Shown here in pieces: positions 54,880 through 64,000 of a stretch of 64,000 nucleotides of DNA (its first letter is position 1; the number at the start of each line of letters is the position of its first letter). The position numbers and the translations under genes are program-made. The stretch is from Begonia masoniana. Lineage: Eukaryota; Streptophyta; Magnoliopsida; Cucurbitales; Begoniaceae. The DNA lies in contig CM039505.1 of NCBI GenBank assembly GCA_022432975.1, positions 53,419,749 to 53,483,748 of the forward strand. The letters run 5' to 3'. The notes below the pieces were generated by a model. That model saw nothing but the letters and a program-made list of their open reading frames with translations. It was not told the origin of the DNA and did no database searches.

Positions 54880-56131
54880 GCCAAAAATACTATAAACAAC
54901 ACAATTAGATCATTATATACTAATTGTCTATGGAAAACCATAACTTTTAACATTCTGCTATTGAATGAAGAGCAATGTTCTTCCACATTCATCTTTCAAT
55001 ACATGAAGCCAGATTCAATGCAAAAACCTTCAAATGATAACATGCTATAAGCCGAGACGTATATTCACTAGATAACCCGGCGAGAAAACAAATACCCTCT
55101 CTTTCATTTTTTAGTCGGAACTCATTGACAAAGTTTTATACAAAATATGGACATCTAAATTTCATTTTATTTCTTTTCAAACATAAAGAAATAGAGTTGT
55201 ACCTCTAACGTGAGGATCAGATGGCGTCATTCATTGACTTTTCAAACTTGGAAAACGGGTTTAACTTCTGGTATCATTGTCCTATGAAATTCCATCATAA
55301 AGAAACCCATCCTTTGGAATAATTTTTCTGGTAAGTTTCTTTTGACTTTATATTCTTAAATTGTTATTTTACAAAGTTGAAAATACAAAGACAAAATTTG
55401 GAGGATTTTTTGTCTTTCAGAAAGTTTTGCCCAGGCATCCCACATATTTTTTCATTTAACAAAGCGGCATAAGCAATAAATTTGCATCCAAAAGTAGTAC
55501 CAGCCAATAGGCAATAACTACAAGGTTTAATAACCAATTTCCCAAACCATTCTACGTAAATCCACAAATAAACTTTAGCCTGCTTCATCTCCTGACAGCA
55601 ATTTAGTAACAACTAGTATAAATCCAAATTAGCACATAAGTGATCATGCCAAAATCTAATAAAATTAGCATCTACACAGTTAGGAATAAACTTCTTCTAG
55701 ACTATACTGCAAAAAAATTATCCCGACAAGGAATACTTAGTGGTGTGTTTTGTATATTTGGCACCCATTTAAAACATGAATATCTAAGCATCTGATATAT
55801 AATGTCCCAACAATTTCCATCATCAGGAAGTAACTGCACATCTTCCAATTTTTTTTTTGGCCACTAAAATGAAATGAGTCCTAGTCAAGTAAGATGAGGC
55901 TCCGATGCTCACTAAATTTGAAGAGAAGTTCAAGGACGAGAGTTCACATATAATAAAACATCAGGGGGGTCTCAGTTATGGTACACGTAGCAGCAAGAAA
56001 TAAAGAAAATAACGAGAAAAGATGAGAAATGAAGGCAAGCATGATGCGAGCAGGAATCTAGCTAGGTGTATCAAATCTCCAACACTTTGATCTCGAAAAA
56101 TAATTGACAAAAACAAAAAACGAATTCAAAC

Positions 56132-56420
56132 CTGAAAATTAAAGCTCCAATGCTCTCATCTCCGATAAAACCAGATCGAAAAATAGAAGTTGACTCGAGG
56201 CGCGAAAAAGGGAAACAAGGTCTACAAGCCAGAAAATTGAATTCTAATGCAGAGGAGAGAGTAATGATAGGAATGAGCTCGATCTTCAGCAAAGTGGAGT
56301 TTCTTTTTGTCTTTTGTAGGGTTTGAGATTCGCTTGAGAGTATTCACTGTAATTAACGAATGAATATTTCCTGGTTCTTGTCAAGAGGTTCATCCGTCTA
56401 GAGAGAGAGAGAGTAGGTGT
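56132..56420 (-). other. 5' UTR exon of the PHL gene
   Basis: Pyrimidine-rich minus-strand leader ending TTTCAG before GTTTGAATTC, a plausible donor; the intron would run to the acceptor at 54890. A six-codon upstream frame (ATG at 56159, stop at 56139) sits near its end and could dampen translation. The start is placed 25-30 bases after the TATA box. It contains a short CT repeat (GA on the plus strand). Confidence 0.5.
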
Positions 56421-56444
56421 AGTCTGCGTGGAAAGGACGGCGGG

Positions 56445-56451
56445 ATTTATA
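56445..56451 (-). promoter_or_regulatory. TATA box of the PHL gene
   Basis: Minus strand CCTATAAATCCC, followed within 35 bases by the CT-rich leader. Orientation and spacing fit the PHL transcript. Confidence 0.6.
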
Positions 56452-56730
56452 GGGAGGAAGTGGAGAGAGAGTGGCCATGTTTGGCTTCTTCTAACAAAGA
56501 ATGGGGGGGACCCATTAGGAATCCATTGATGAACAGAAGAGCATCAGTGAGTTCGCTTTGCTCCAGCAGTTTCTTATCGCTTTGCTGTCTCGTTCGAACG
56601 TCGACGTCATGATCTGCCCTTTCCCCATTTCATTTGGGCCGGACTAACGGCCCAATCTTCTCGGCCCAACCATTTCAAGAATTTTAATAATTTTACAAGA
56701 ATATGTGACTAAAATGTATTGTATTTTTAA

Positions 56731-57232
56731 GGGTAAAGTGCAATTTGGCTCCTACAACTAGGTGAAATGAAAAATTTACATCGTAAACTTGAATAATAGG
56801 CAAGAACAATTGCCCCTACCGTCACATTTTCCATAAAAAAGTAACATTTTTTCACTTGTTCATTTTTTTTCTCGAAATACCTCTCACTGGACCGAACCAA
56901 ACCAGACCGGTTCGGCTAATTCCACTCTGATTTTTTTTTTTTAAATCTTATTTCTCGAAAAAGAGAAGACAGAGGAATAGAATTAAAAAAAATAAAAAAT
57001 CATAGTGCAATTAGCCGAACCGGTCCGGTCTGGTCTGGTTCGCTCCAGTGAGTGGCATTTCGAGAAAAAAAAAATGAACAAATGAAAAAACGTTACTTTT
57101 TGACGGAAATTATGACGGTAGGGGCCATATTGCCCATTATCAATACATTAAGGTTGTTCTTGCATATTATCCAAGTTTACGGTGTAAATTGTTCATTTCA
57201 CCTAATTATAGGGGCCAAATTACACTTTACCT
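56731..57232. mobile_element. Foldback MITE, 502 bp, probably Mutator-like
   Basis: The two halves are inverted copies: GGGTAAAGTG...TTTGGC at the left and GCCAAATTACACTTTACC at the right. Inner matching blocks include ACCGGTTCGGCTAAT and ATTAGCCGAACCGGT, and TCTCGAAAT and ATTTCGAGA. Arms are more than 200 bp. Flanks TATTTTTAA at 56722-56730 and 57233-57241 give a 9-bp target duplication, the Mutator size, although the end alignment is off by one base. No protein; mobilised in trans. Confidence 0.8.
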
Positions 57233-57241
57233 TATTTTTAA

Positions 57242-58880
57242 TGATGGCCAAAAGTCAAACATGCGATGTGATAAATTTTTATGTACTGTTTATTGATTAT
57301 AATAAATTATAAAATAATTAAATTAAAATTTCCCCAACAATAGTGACTAAAATGTCGTGAAACTACGTATGATAATGTAAAAATATATAGAATAATAGTG
57401 GTACTTTCATTAGTAAAACAATAAAAGTGTCACACTATGCATATTCTATTTTTAAAATATATTAATTATTTATAACTTATTATAATTAATAGAGTAAAAT
57501 GTTTTAGCTTATACTTTAAATCTCCAACCATCATCCTCGACTCAACTATAGACTCAACCTAGAACTTTATTTTCGCCTAGGCCTGTCGGACTGATTGTCA
57601 AACAGATCTTTGTTGGATTCCGATGAATTTTTGTCAAAAGTTTTGGAGGACCTCCGACGGACGAAGGCCCTTGGGCCTGACCTAGGCCTCTTAACAGTAG
57701 GTCGAGTCGACCTTGTCATGCACCAAAGGAGATTGAAGACAGAACAGAGGAACGACCCGACACAAAAAATGGATCGTGCCATCCGACCCTTAAACTTAGT
57801 TCTAATAAAATAGGTAGCGGAAGACTTTCAATCAGAGCCCAAACAAAAAGAGATAAATTTATAGGTTCATTAGTGATATCTAAGATAATGTAATAATACA
57901 TATCGAAAATTAAATGTGCCGAATACAAATTAAATAAATTAAAAGTTTACAATCTCAATAAAAATTAAATATAAAATCTTAGGAAAGTAATAATTTAGAA
58001 CAATATTATCGCCGATCCTACTCCTGAACAATATTGTCATCTTGATTGCATCCTGAAAGGGATGTCGTTGGGGTGAGTCGATTAAATTAAATATGAATGA
58101 ATTTTTATTTTCAGTTTTCATATTCAGTTTAACAAATTAAAATATGAAATAAAATGGAGCGATTTACGTTTTCTGTGCATATCATGTCATATACAGTGTA
58201 ATGAAAACAATGATATCAAATAATTACCAACACTATATAAAATATCCTAATCAGGTATATGATTTTGTGCACAGGGACACGACACAGTTGTCAGTTAGTT
58301 GTCTCATACTATAGTTAAAACAAATTTATAATAAACTATAATGGAAACATGCATAAAATGACACATGTCATAAAGTGCAACACTAACAATGAATTTATCA
58401 ATTATTTTTTAAAATAAAATACTTATTTAATATGTGAAAAATTAAATTCCTACTTTGAGTGGACCTACCACGGTCCAAAGCCCACAATATCCAAGCCCAA
58501 TGTTCACGGTCCAAAATTAATTAATTCTTGGGCACCTAATTAAAATGAAATCAATTCTTTAGGCTAAAATTTATCAATTTAATTTCTCAATTTCTCCTTC
58601 TTAAAATAATCAAAATTTTAATCGAGAAATTTTTAACTTTTAAAATTCTGAAATTTTCATTCCTCAATATAGCCCATGATTTAATTAGAGTAAAAACACA
58701 AATTTGGGTTAATAAAAAACTAAAATTGGAGTCCAAACGCTGCTGGACTGCGACCCAAAAGGAGCTATACGCCGCCCACAACTAAGGCCATTGAACCAGC
58801 CTAATATGGACTGAACCGAAGCCCACCCCATGGCCCAATGCGTTGAACTGCGGCCCAAGGTATTATCTAGAATGCGTCTC
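57242..58880. other. AT-rich intergenic DNA
   Basis: No gene, RNA or repeat that I can support. Short frames near 57.6-57.8 kb on both strands have no recognisable protein. Confidence 0.45.
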
Positions 58881-59259
58881 GCTGTTCGTCCTCATCCGTG
58901 ATAATGCAGACTTGCCGGACTCCTGAAGTTCGACATCTCAAGTCGGAAAACTTTCCTCAATCCCCAACTATTTAGCATTTCCCAAACAATCCATCGCAAA
59001 CGGAGAGATTTTTGTTACAGTATACAATTTTAGCTTACCATTTAGTTCAGTTTTGTTTAATAGTTTAGTTGCAGTCGTTTCAATCACTGTTTTCCTCATC
59101 ATTTCTTCTGCTGCTTGTACATATCTCGGCTTATCGAGAAGAAAACATTTTGCATAAGCATTCTTTTCAAATTTCAATTTCTCTCTGTGTACTCATCTTC
59201 TTCATCCTCCTCCTCTTCTTCTTCTTCAATCTTTTGTTGCCCCGCTTGATTTTCTAACT

Positions 59260-60410
59260 TGGTATCAGAGCCAAGAAAATGGCGTCCTCCAGCTCCACTG
59301 TTCCTTCCTCACCTTCGGCCTCTCTTTCTTCCCCCTGCCCCCCTTTCCCTCAATGAATCAAATGATCGCCATCAAGCTGGACAACACAAATTACCTGATA
59401 CTGAAAGCTCAAATTCTGAACATCCTCGAGTTGATAACATCCTCAATGCTATTGATAACATCCTCGATAGTTCCTGCCCACCGCCTGCTCAATTTCTAAA
59501 TGTCCTCTCCTCTCAACCCAACCCAGAGTTCATCACACGGCAGCGCTACAACTGACTTATAATGAGTTGGATGTTCTTCTCTCTCTCTCTGAAGAACTTC
59601 TCCCATAGTTCATTTCTTTCACTATCGTTGCTGAAATTTGGCTTGCTCTCGCTCGGATGTTTGCCTCCTCTTCTTTAGCTAGAATCAGTGACCTTCGCAG
59701 TCAGCTCCACTCTTTGTCTAAGGATAGCATCTCCGCCAATATTTACATTCAGAAAACCATTTCCCTATGCAATACACTGTCGGCGATTGGAGAGCCTATT
59801 TTCTACCGTGACCAGGTGATTTATTTTCTCAACAGACTGGGCAGTGACTACCATGCTTTTGTTACTTTCATCACAAATCGCCCGGACCAACCTGCACTGG
59901 AAGATATCCATAGCTTACTTCATAGTTATGACTTTCGGCTGGAAAAGTAAAACTCTGTTGCCTCTCTTCCCCTGCCAAACCAGATCCAAGCAAATGTCAC
60001 AGCTCAATGTTCTTTTTGACCAGGATGGAATCCTCAGTCGTTCAACAATGCTCCGTTCCGCTCTAATTTTCTGCCTGCACAGTATCAGAATGGACTCGGT
60101 TCATCATCTCCCTAAACTACTTGGGGATCTCCTCGACCCCTAAATCAGTTCAGGCCTTGATGCCAAATTTGCAACAAACTCGGCCACTCAGCCCTAACAT
60201 GTTACCGCCGGCTCAACTCATCCTACACCCCCAAAGCACCAACCCAAACCCATTACATCGCCCCATCCCCTCCTTTCAGCTCATCGTTCCCATAACCTCA
60301 CACTGTCGTCCTTTCACCCCAAGCCCACTACATTGCCTCATCCCCTCCTTTCAACTCATCGTTCCCATAAGCTCACTTATATGCCATGAAGGCCGATAAC
60401 TCGTTCCAAA
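59260..60410 (+). mobile_element. Second Ale-type copia remnant: primer site and gag only
   Basis: TGGTATCAGAGCC at 59260-59272 is a perfect initiator-Met primer site; the DNA before it (about 58.9-59.25 kb, CT-rich at its end) is the likely 5' LTR. Gag starts at ATG 59279 but meets a stop at 59354. The body is recognisable at 59657-59950, and a proline-rich stretch follows to 60400. Nothing of pol remains. Confidence 0.78.
59279..59950 (+). pseudogene. copia Gag (UBN2) fragment, second copy
   Basis: 59657-59950 reads MFASSSLARISDLRSQLHSL, then YIQKTISLCNTLSAIGEP and DYHAFVTFITNRPDQPALED with a YDFRLEK end. It is clearly homologous to the copy at 8368-8760, about three residues in four alike over this part. 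Upstream, frame changes and stops break the N-terminus. Confidence 0.78.
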
Positions 60411-61330
60411 GCCAAGGTAAGTTCTTCTCTTAATAATTTAAGTAACACATTTGCTAGTTTTACAGGCATGAAGAACTTTGCTAACTTAAAGTGGGAGCCA
60501 AACTCTATGGACATGAATAAACATTTGCACGTACTCTCATGGGAATTACCCTTGGATTCAAGTCACAGAGAAAAGAGAATTTGTCTTCCCAAAATCAACA
60601 CTATGTAACAAAATTTTCTTATGTATTTGTTTTGGGCAAACATTTGACTTTTTCTTTGTATTTTCTCTTGGCAAACATTGGTCCTTTTGTTTTCCTTTAA
60701 ATCATGCATGCATTTAGATTACGATAGTTTGGTTGGCTAAGGTTTGACACTTGATTGATTTGGCCACAAAACTTACCACTGAAACCAAGGGAGACGCGTA
60801 AATGCAAGGTCCAATGCGATGATTATACTTACAAGGACCAGCTAAAAGATCACCATTGAAAGTAACCTATTAGATGAATTACTCAATGATGAGCTTGGAC
60901 TACTTATGCATGTAAAGCTGGCCCGGTTTTCGTCACAATCATTAAAGGAGCGCGCGAGATCACACTGCTGAGTATCAAGCGCGCGAGAGGAATCACACGG
61001 CCGAGTGAAATCGAAGATGTTTATCATTTCCCTCCAACCATTTGAACTCACGACAACTCAGCCTCGCTCCGGCTGGATCTAGAGACCAATGAGAGGATGC
61101 CATGCAGACCAAAAATTTTCATCAAATCGGCTGCTGAAGGAGGAGCATGCGCGCTTTTGTGGCCGAGCCTTTTCCAACGACTACTCCCATATTTGACCAA
61201 TGTTTCCCTTCTTTTGCTTAAACTAAACTAAATCCATGAAGGATTGTGATTGTCTAAGAGGAGGGTAAATTAGAAATTTTTTAACCTAATCCTTTTTAAA
61301 GATGCAAATTAGGTTTATTTTATCTACTCT
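60411..61330. other. Unassigned DNA downstream of the Ale remnant
   Basis: No frame, repeat or RNA gene supported. An inexact repeat of GCGCGCGAGA occurs near 60950 and 60980. Confidence 0.4.
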
Positions 61331-61334
61331 CTTT

Positions 61335-62273
61335 GTATGCAATTACTAAAATTATAGCAGACAAGTAAGCAAGTTAAAGTAGAGAGAGAAAGAAATTGAC
61401 ACCGAAGTTTTTAACGTAGTTCGGCCAATCCTGCCTACTTCCACTCTCCAAGACTTCCCCTGAAGATTCTTTCCTTCTCCTCACAAGAAATCTAGATCGA
61501 ACTTCACAGGCGTCAATCTACTGCCTTTATACTTCTTGATTGAAATTCACGGGCGTCAATCCATTGTCTTACAGTTTTTACAAGATGAAGATATTGAGCA
61601 TAAGGCTACACTCTCTCAAAAACTAAATCTCAAGTTATGATCTAGAGAGGTGTAAACAGAGATTATCGCATAAGCTCGTAAGAGTTCAGAGTGACTGTTC
61701 AAAAGATTGGCAAAAAGTTCTTCTCCCGAGCTTCATTCTTCTTTTTATACTCTTGTCTGTAATCTGCTTTTCATTCAGAAGGCTCTTTGTTTTCGTACAA
61801 AAATATGACCGTTGGAGAGCATCCGTACGCAGAAAAATAGCTGTTGAGATTTGGAGTCGCTATCACTCGCAGTCTTTAATAGTCTGGTCATCAAGACTCA
61901 GGACGTTCCCCCTTTGGACGAATGAGTTTGTACGAATTTGTTGTTCTGTTGTACATTTTGGACGCTTGCTCCTTGGACGAATACTTTAGACAATTACACG
62001 TCAGACGAGTACTTTGGACGATTATGCGTCAGACGAGTACTTTGGACGATTACGCGTCGGATGAGTACTTTGGACGAATGCGTCTGTCTTTACTTTGGAC
62101 GACTGCGTCGGACTAATAACTTAACCAAAAACGTCAGAAACATAATACCCTTTTCAAAGGGCATTTCCAGATAAATGCAATAAACATAGTAATCCAATTA
62201 TTCAGTTTATATATTTCATATTAATCACAATTATCAAAAACATAATTAGACTTAAACACTATTTAAGTAAACA
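61335..62273 (-). mobile_element. 3' LTR of an LTR element extending beyond the window
   Basis: On the minus strand the LTR starts TGTTTACTTA at 62273, directly after a purine tract (AAAAAAAGGGGAGA, rc of 62276-62289). It ends near 61335; the left edge is uncertain because the partner LTR is outside. The block around 61400-61450, AACGTAGTTCGGCCAATCC on the plus strand, resembles the ACGTGGTTCAG block of the Tork LTRs, suggesting copia. A 27-30 bp minisatellite with TTGGACGA lies at 61970-62105. Confidence 0.65.
61970..62105 (-). repeat. TTGGACGA minisatellite in the LTR
   Basis: Four to five imperfect units of about 28 bp built on CGTCAGACGAGTACTTTGGA plus CGATTA (plus strand). Related single motifs occur at 61912 and 61972. 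Confidence 0.8.
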
Positions 62274-62275
62274 AT

Positions 62276-62289
62276 CTCCCCTTTTTTTA
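62276..62289 (-). promoter_or_regulatory. Polypurine tract of the right-hand LTR element
   Basis: Minus strand AAAAAAAGGGGAGA, two bases from the LTR start. It orients the element to the minus strand and marks the 3' end of its internal region. Confidence 0.75.
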
Positions 62290-62680
62290 TGATGACAAAT
62301 ATATGATCTGATTCCGCATACTGATCTACATTTCAGCTTAAACTTACATACTCCCCCATACTCTATGCAGTATTCCTTATTAATAAGTTTTAAGTATGCA
62401 TTCAGTAAATTCTTAATTATGCATTCAGTAAATTCTATATCCTTCTCTCATTTTGATATTATCAAAAAATAAATACTTATAGAAGGAATGTCATTCAGCA
62501 CAGCCTTTGGTAGACGAGATGATAAAACATTCATAGTTTGGCAACATGCTAAGTATTCACAGTGTTAAAAAAAATCATTCACAGTGATAAAAAAATATAT
62601 ATCAATCACAGTGTTAAAAAAAATAAAAAAAAATATTCCTAGTTCTCAGGGGAGGAGGGATTCTCCCAATGCATGATATC

Positions 62681-64000
62681 TCATAATTGATCAAGGAAAT
62701 CATCCTTATCAGGAGGGGATTCCACCTGAGGATGAATTTTCTCAACATGAGAGAAAGGAGGAACACTGACATCATTAATTGCATCCCCTGCATCTTCCAT
62801 AGGCATATCGACAGGGTTAGCTATTGCAAGATCAGCAGGAACAGCACCAACAACAGCAATATTTGGATTACAAGTAGCTGGCTGATCAACAATAGTTGGA
62901 GCAGGCACTGGCTCAGCATTTGAAGGAACAATTGAAGTAGCTGGACGAGCTGCCTCAAGAGACTCGTCATTTTCATCCAAATTCTCATCCGCATTAAAAG
63001 GCTCACTAGCACTTCTAGTCATAAGGGTGCTAAGGTCTCCAATATAAGTGATAACCCTGTCACAATCTCGCTGCAATTGCGTTGTTAAATGACTTGAATG
63101 GAATCTAACGGAGGAGACGACATCATCAATAGCTTTACTTTGATTTAATTCCATGAGATCAATATGTTTTTGCAGTCCTTGAATGGCAACTGCGAGATTT
63201 TCTAGTTGTGATAGGACATAAGCTTCAAACTGATCTTGGCGGGAAAGATACATGGACTGAAAGGATTCCTGACCAGTGCCAAGGCTTTCGATGCTTGCCC
63301 GAAGCTCATGATATTATTCCTCAGAAATAGAATTCCTCACTGGAGAAGTGGGAGGACCTTTAGTTCTAGGAGGAACACGAGCTGGTAATGAAGGGATCTG
63401 AGTGGGAGAGGGAGCAGGAGTTGGACTGGTTGGGCGTTGAAGAGGTTGTAGGAGAATATCAGCTTGGACTGGAGGAAGTTCATGATCACTCACAAGCTCT
63501 TGAGTGTGAATGTGAACATGACTGACCTCTTCAGGAGCTTGAATAAGGAGAACTGAAGGTGGCAGATGATCAAGGACAGGAATAAGAGTGTCATCTTGAG
63601 CACTTTCTTCCTCTTCTTCTTCGTCAATGATCAAGCGCCTTGAAACACCTCCTCGACCAACTTTCTCAACCAGCACACCTTGAGCATTTCTAGTTATTCC
63701 CATTCTTGACAAGGTGGAGGATGAGAAGAAGTCGGATTTCTTCAGGACTAAGAGCGTGTCAGAATCCTGTAATCTGAGACCAAACCTTTGAAAAATCTTC
63801 ATGAGCAGAAGATTGTATGGCAGAGATTTGGATACATTGCAGACAAATTGAAGCATCCGATTTAAAACAATGTAGCCAATATGAAATGGTTCACCTTTGA
63901 ATAGCTGACCAAGCAAGAATAGATCCATTCCACTAACATGGTCTCTATGACCATCGACTGACAAGATGTTGTAGTGGATCATCTGGTGGAAGACTCTTGC
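62681..64000 (-). pseudogene. Extra ORF of an LTR retrotransposon, one in-frame stop, runs off the window
   Basis: A single minus-strand frame is open from the window edge (the codons before the Met at 63982 are open too) down to 62681, except for one TAA at 63314-63312. Seen: an N-terminal part with MIHYNILSVDGHRDHVSGMD, GEPFHIGYIVLNRMLQFVC and SLPYNLLLMKIFQRFGL; an acidic EEEEEES stretch; a proline-rich linker; then a coiled-coil-like segment (QFEAYVLSQLENLAVAIQGL); and a low-complexity acidic tail. I know this kind of protein from plant LTR elements, annotated only as a putative plant transposon protein. It sits where copia Sireviruses carry an envelope-like ORF, between pol and 3' LTR. 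Function is unknown. It could be the element's own extra gene or a captured one. Confidence 0.55.

Noticed and set aside
57595..57813. 72-residue frame in the intergenic region
   Set aside because: Overlaps a similar-length frame on the other strand and has no recognisable motif.

Overview
This is nuclear DNA of a flowering plant, most likely a eudicot. It has intron-containing genes, TATA promoters, a MYB-CC transcription factor, a phytochrome-kinase-substrate-like protein, and a dense nest of plant LTR retrotransposons (Tork and Ale copia, Tekay, CRM and Athila gypsy, and Cassandra TRIMs). The species cannot be fixed from sequence alone. A 100-base N gap at 5403-5502 marks it as assembled scaffold.

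Layout. 0.7-1.6 kb: an intronless PKS-like gene (+). 1.9-5.1 kb: a decayed Tekay gag and LTR (-). 5.3-6.25 kb: promoter and 5' end of an unrecognised gene (-), cut by the gap. 6.6-7.7 kb: two solo LTRs related to Cassandra (5S rRNA-like TRIM). 8.06-12.5 kb: an Ale-type copia remnant split by a 2.4-kb solo gypsy LTR. 12.5-16.75 kb: a hairpin-rich copia LTR and two Tekay-like LTR segments full of minisatellites. 16.76-42.33 kb: one Tork-type copia (-) with 589-bp LTRs and target duplication ATTTA. It has been opened by a solo gypsy LTR (18.65-21.16), a three-LTR Cassandra array (22.9-24.2) and a full-length Tekay element (25.3-41.4). The Tekay 5' LTR is itself split by an Athila-like element (25.7-32.1). 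43.57-50.31 kb: a CRM-type chromovirus (+). 50.4-56.45 kb: an apparently intact PHR1-LIKE MYB-CC gene (-) of six coding exons. 56.73-57.23 kb: a foldback MITE. 59.2-60.4 kb: a second Ale gag remnant. 61.3-64.0 kb: the 3' end of a further LTR element (-) with an extra ORF running off the window.

Function. Host coding capacity is low: the PHL gene, the PKS-like gene and a partial gene. Everything else is mobile DNA. Insertions can be ordered by nesting: LTR-like host DNA, then Tork copia, then Tekay, then Athila. The most intact retroelement frame is the 807-aa Gag-protease of the Athila-like element, which has no polymerase.

Most interesting observations. (1) Six large gypsy LTRs keep the same four splice-like sites, with a 45-57 nt micro-exon between two would-be introns. 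(2) Hairpins at the same LTR position change sequence while staying paired. (3) A 5S rRNA-like module lies antisense inside the CRM LTR. (4) The Athila-like element has no 3' LTR; its end fuses to what looks like its target duplication.
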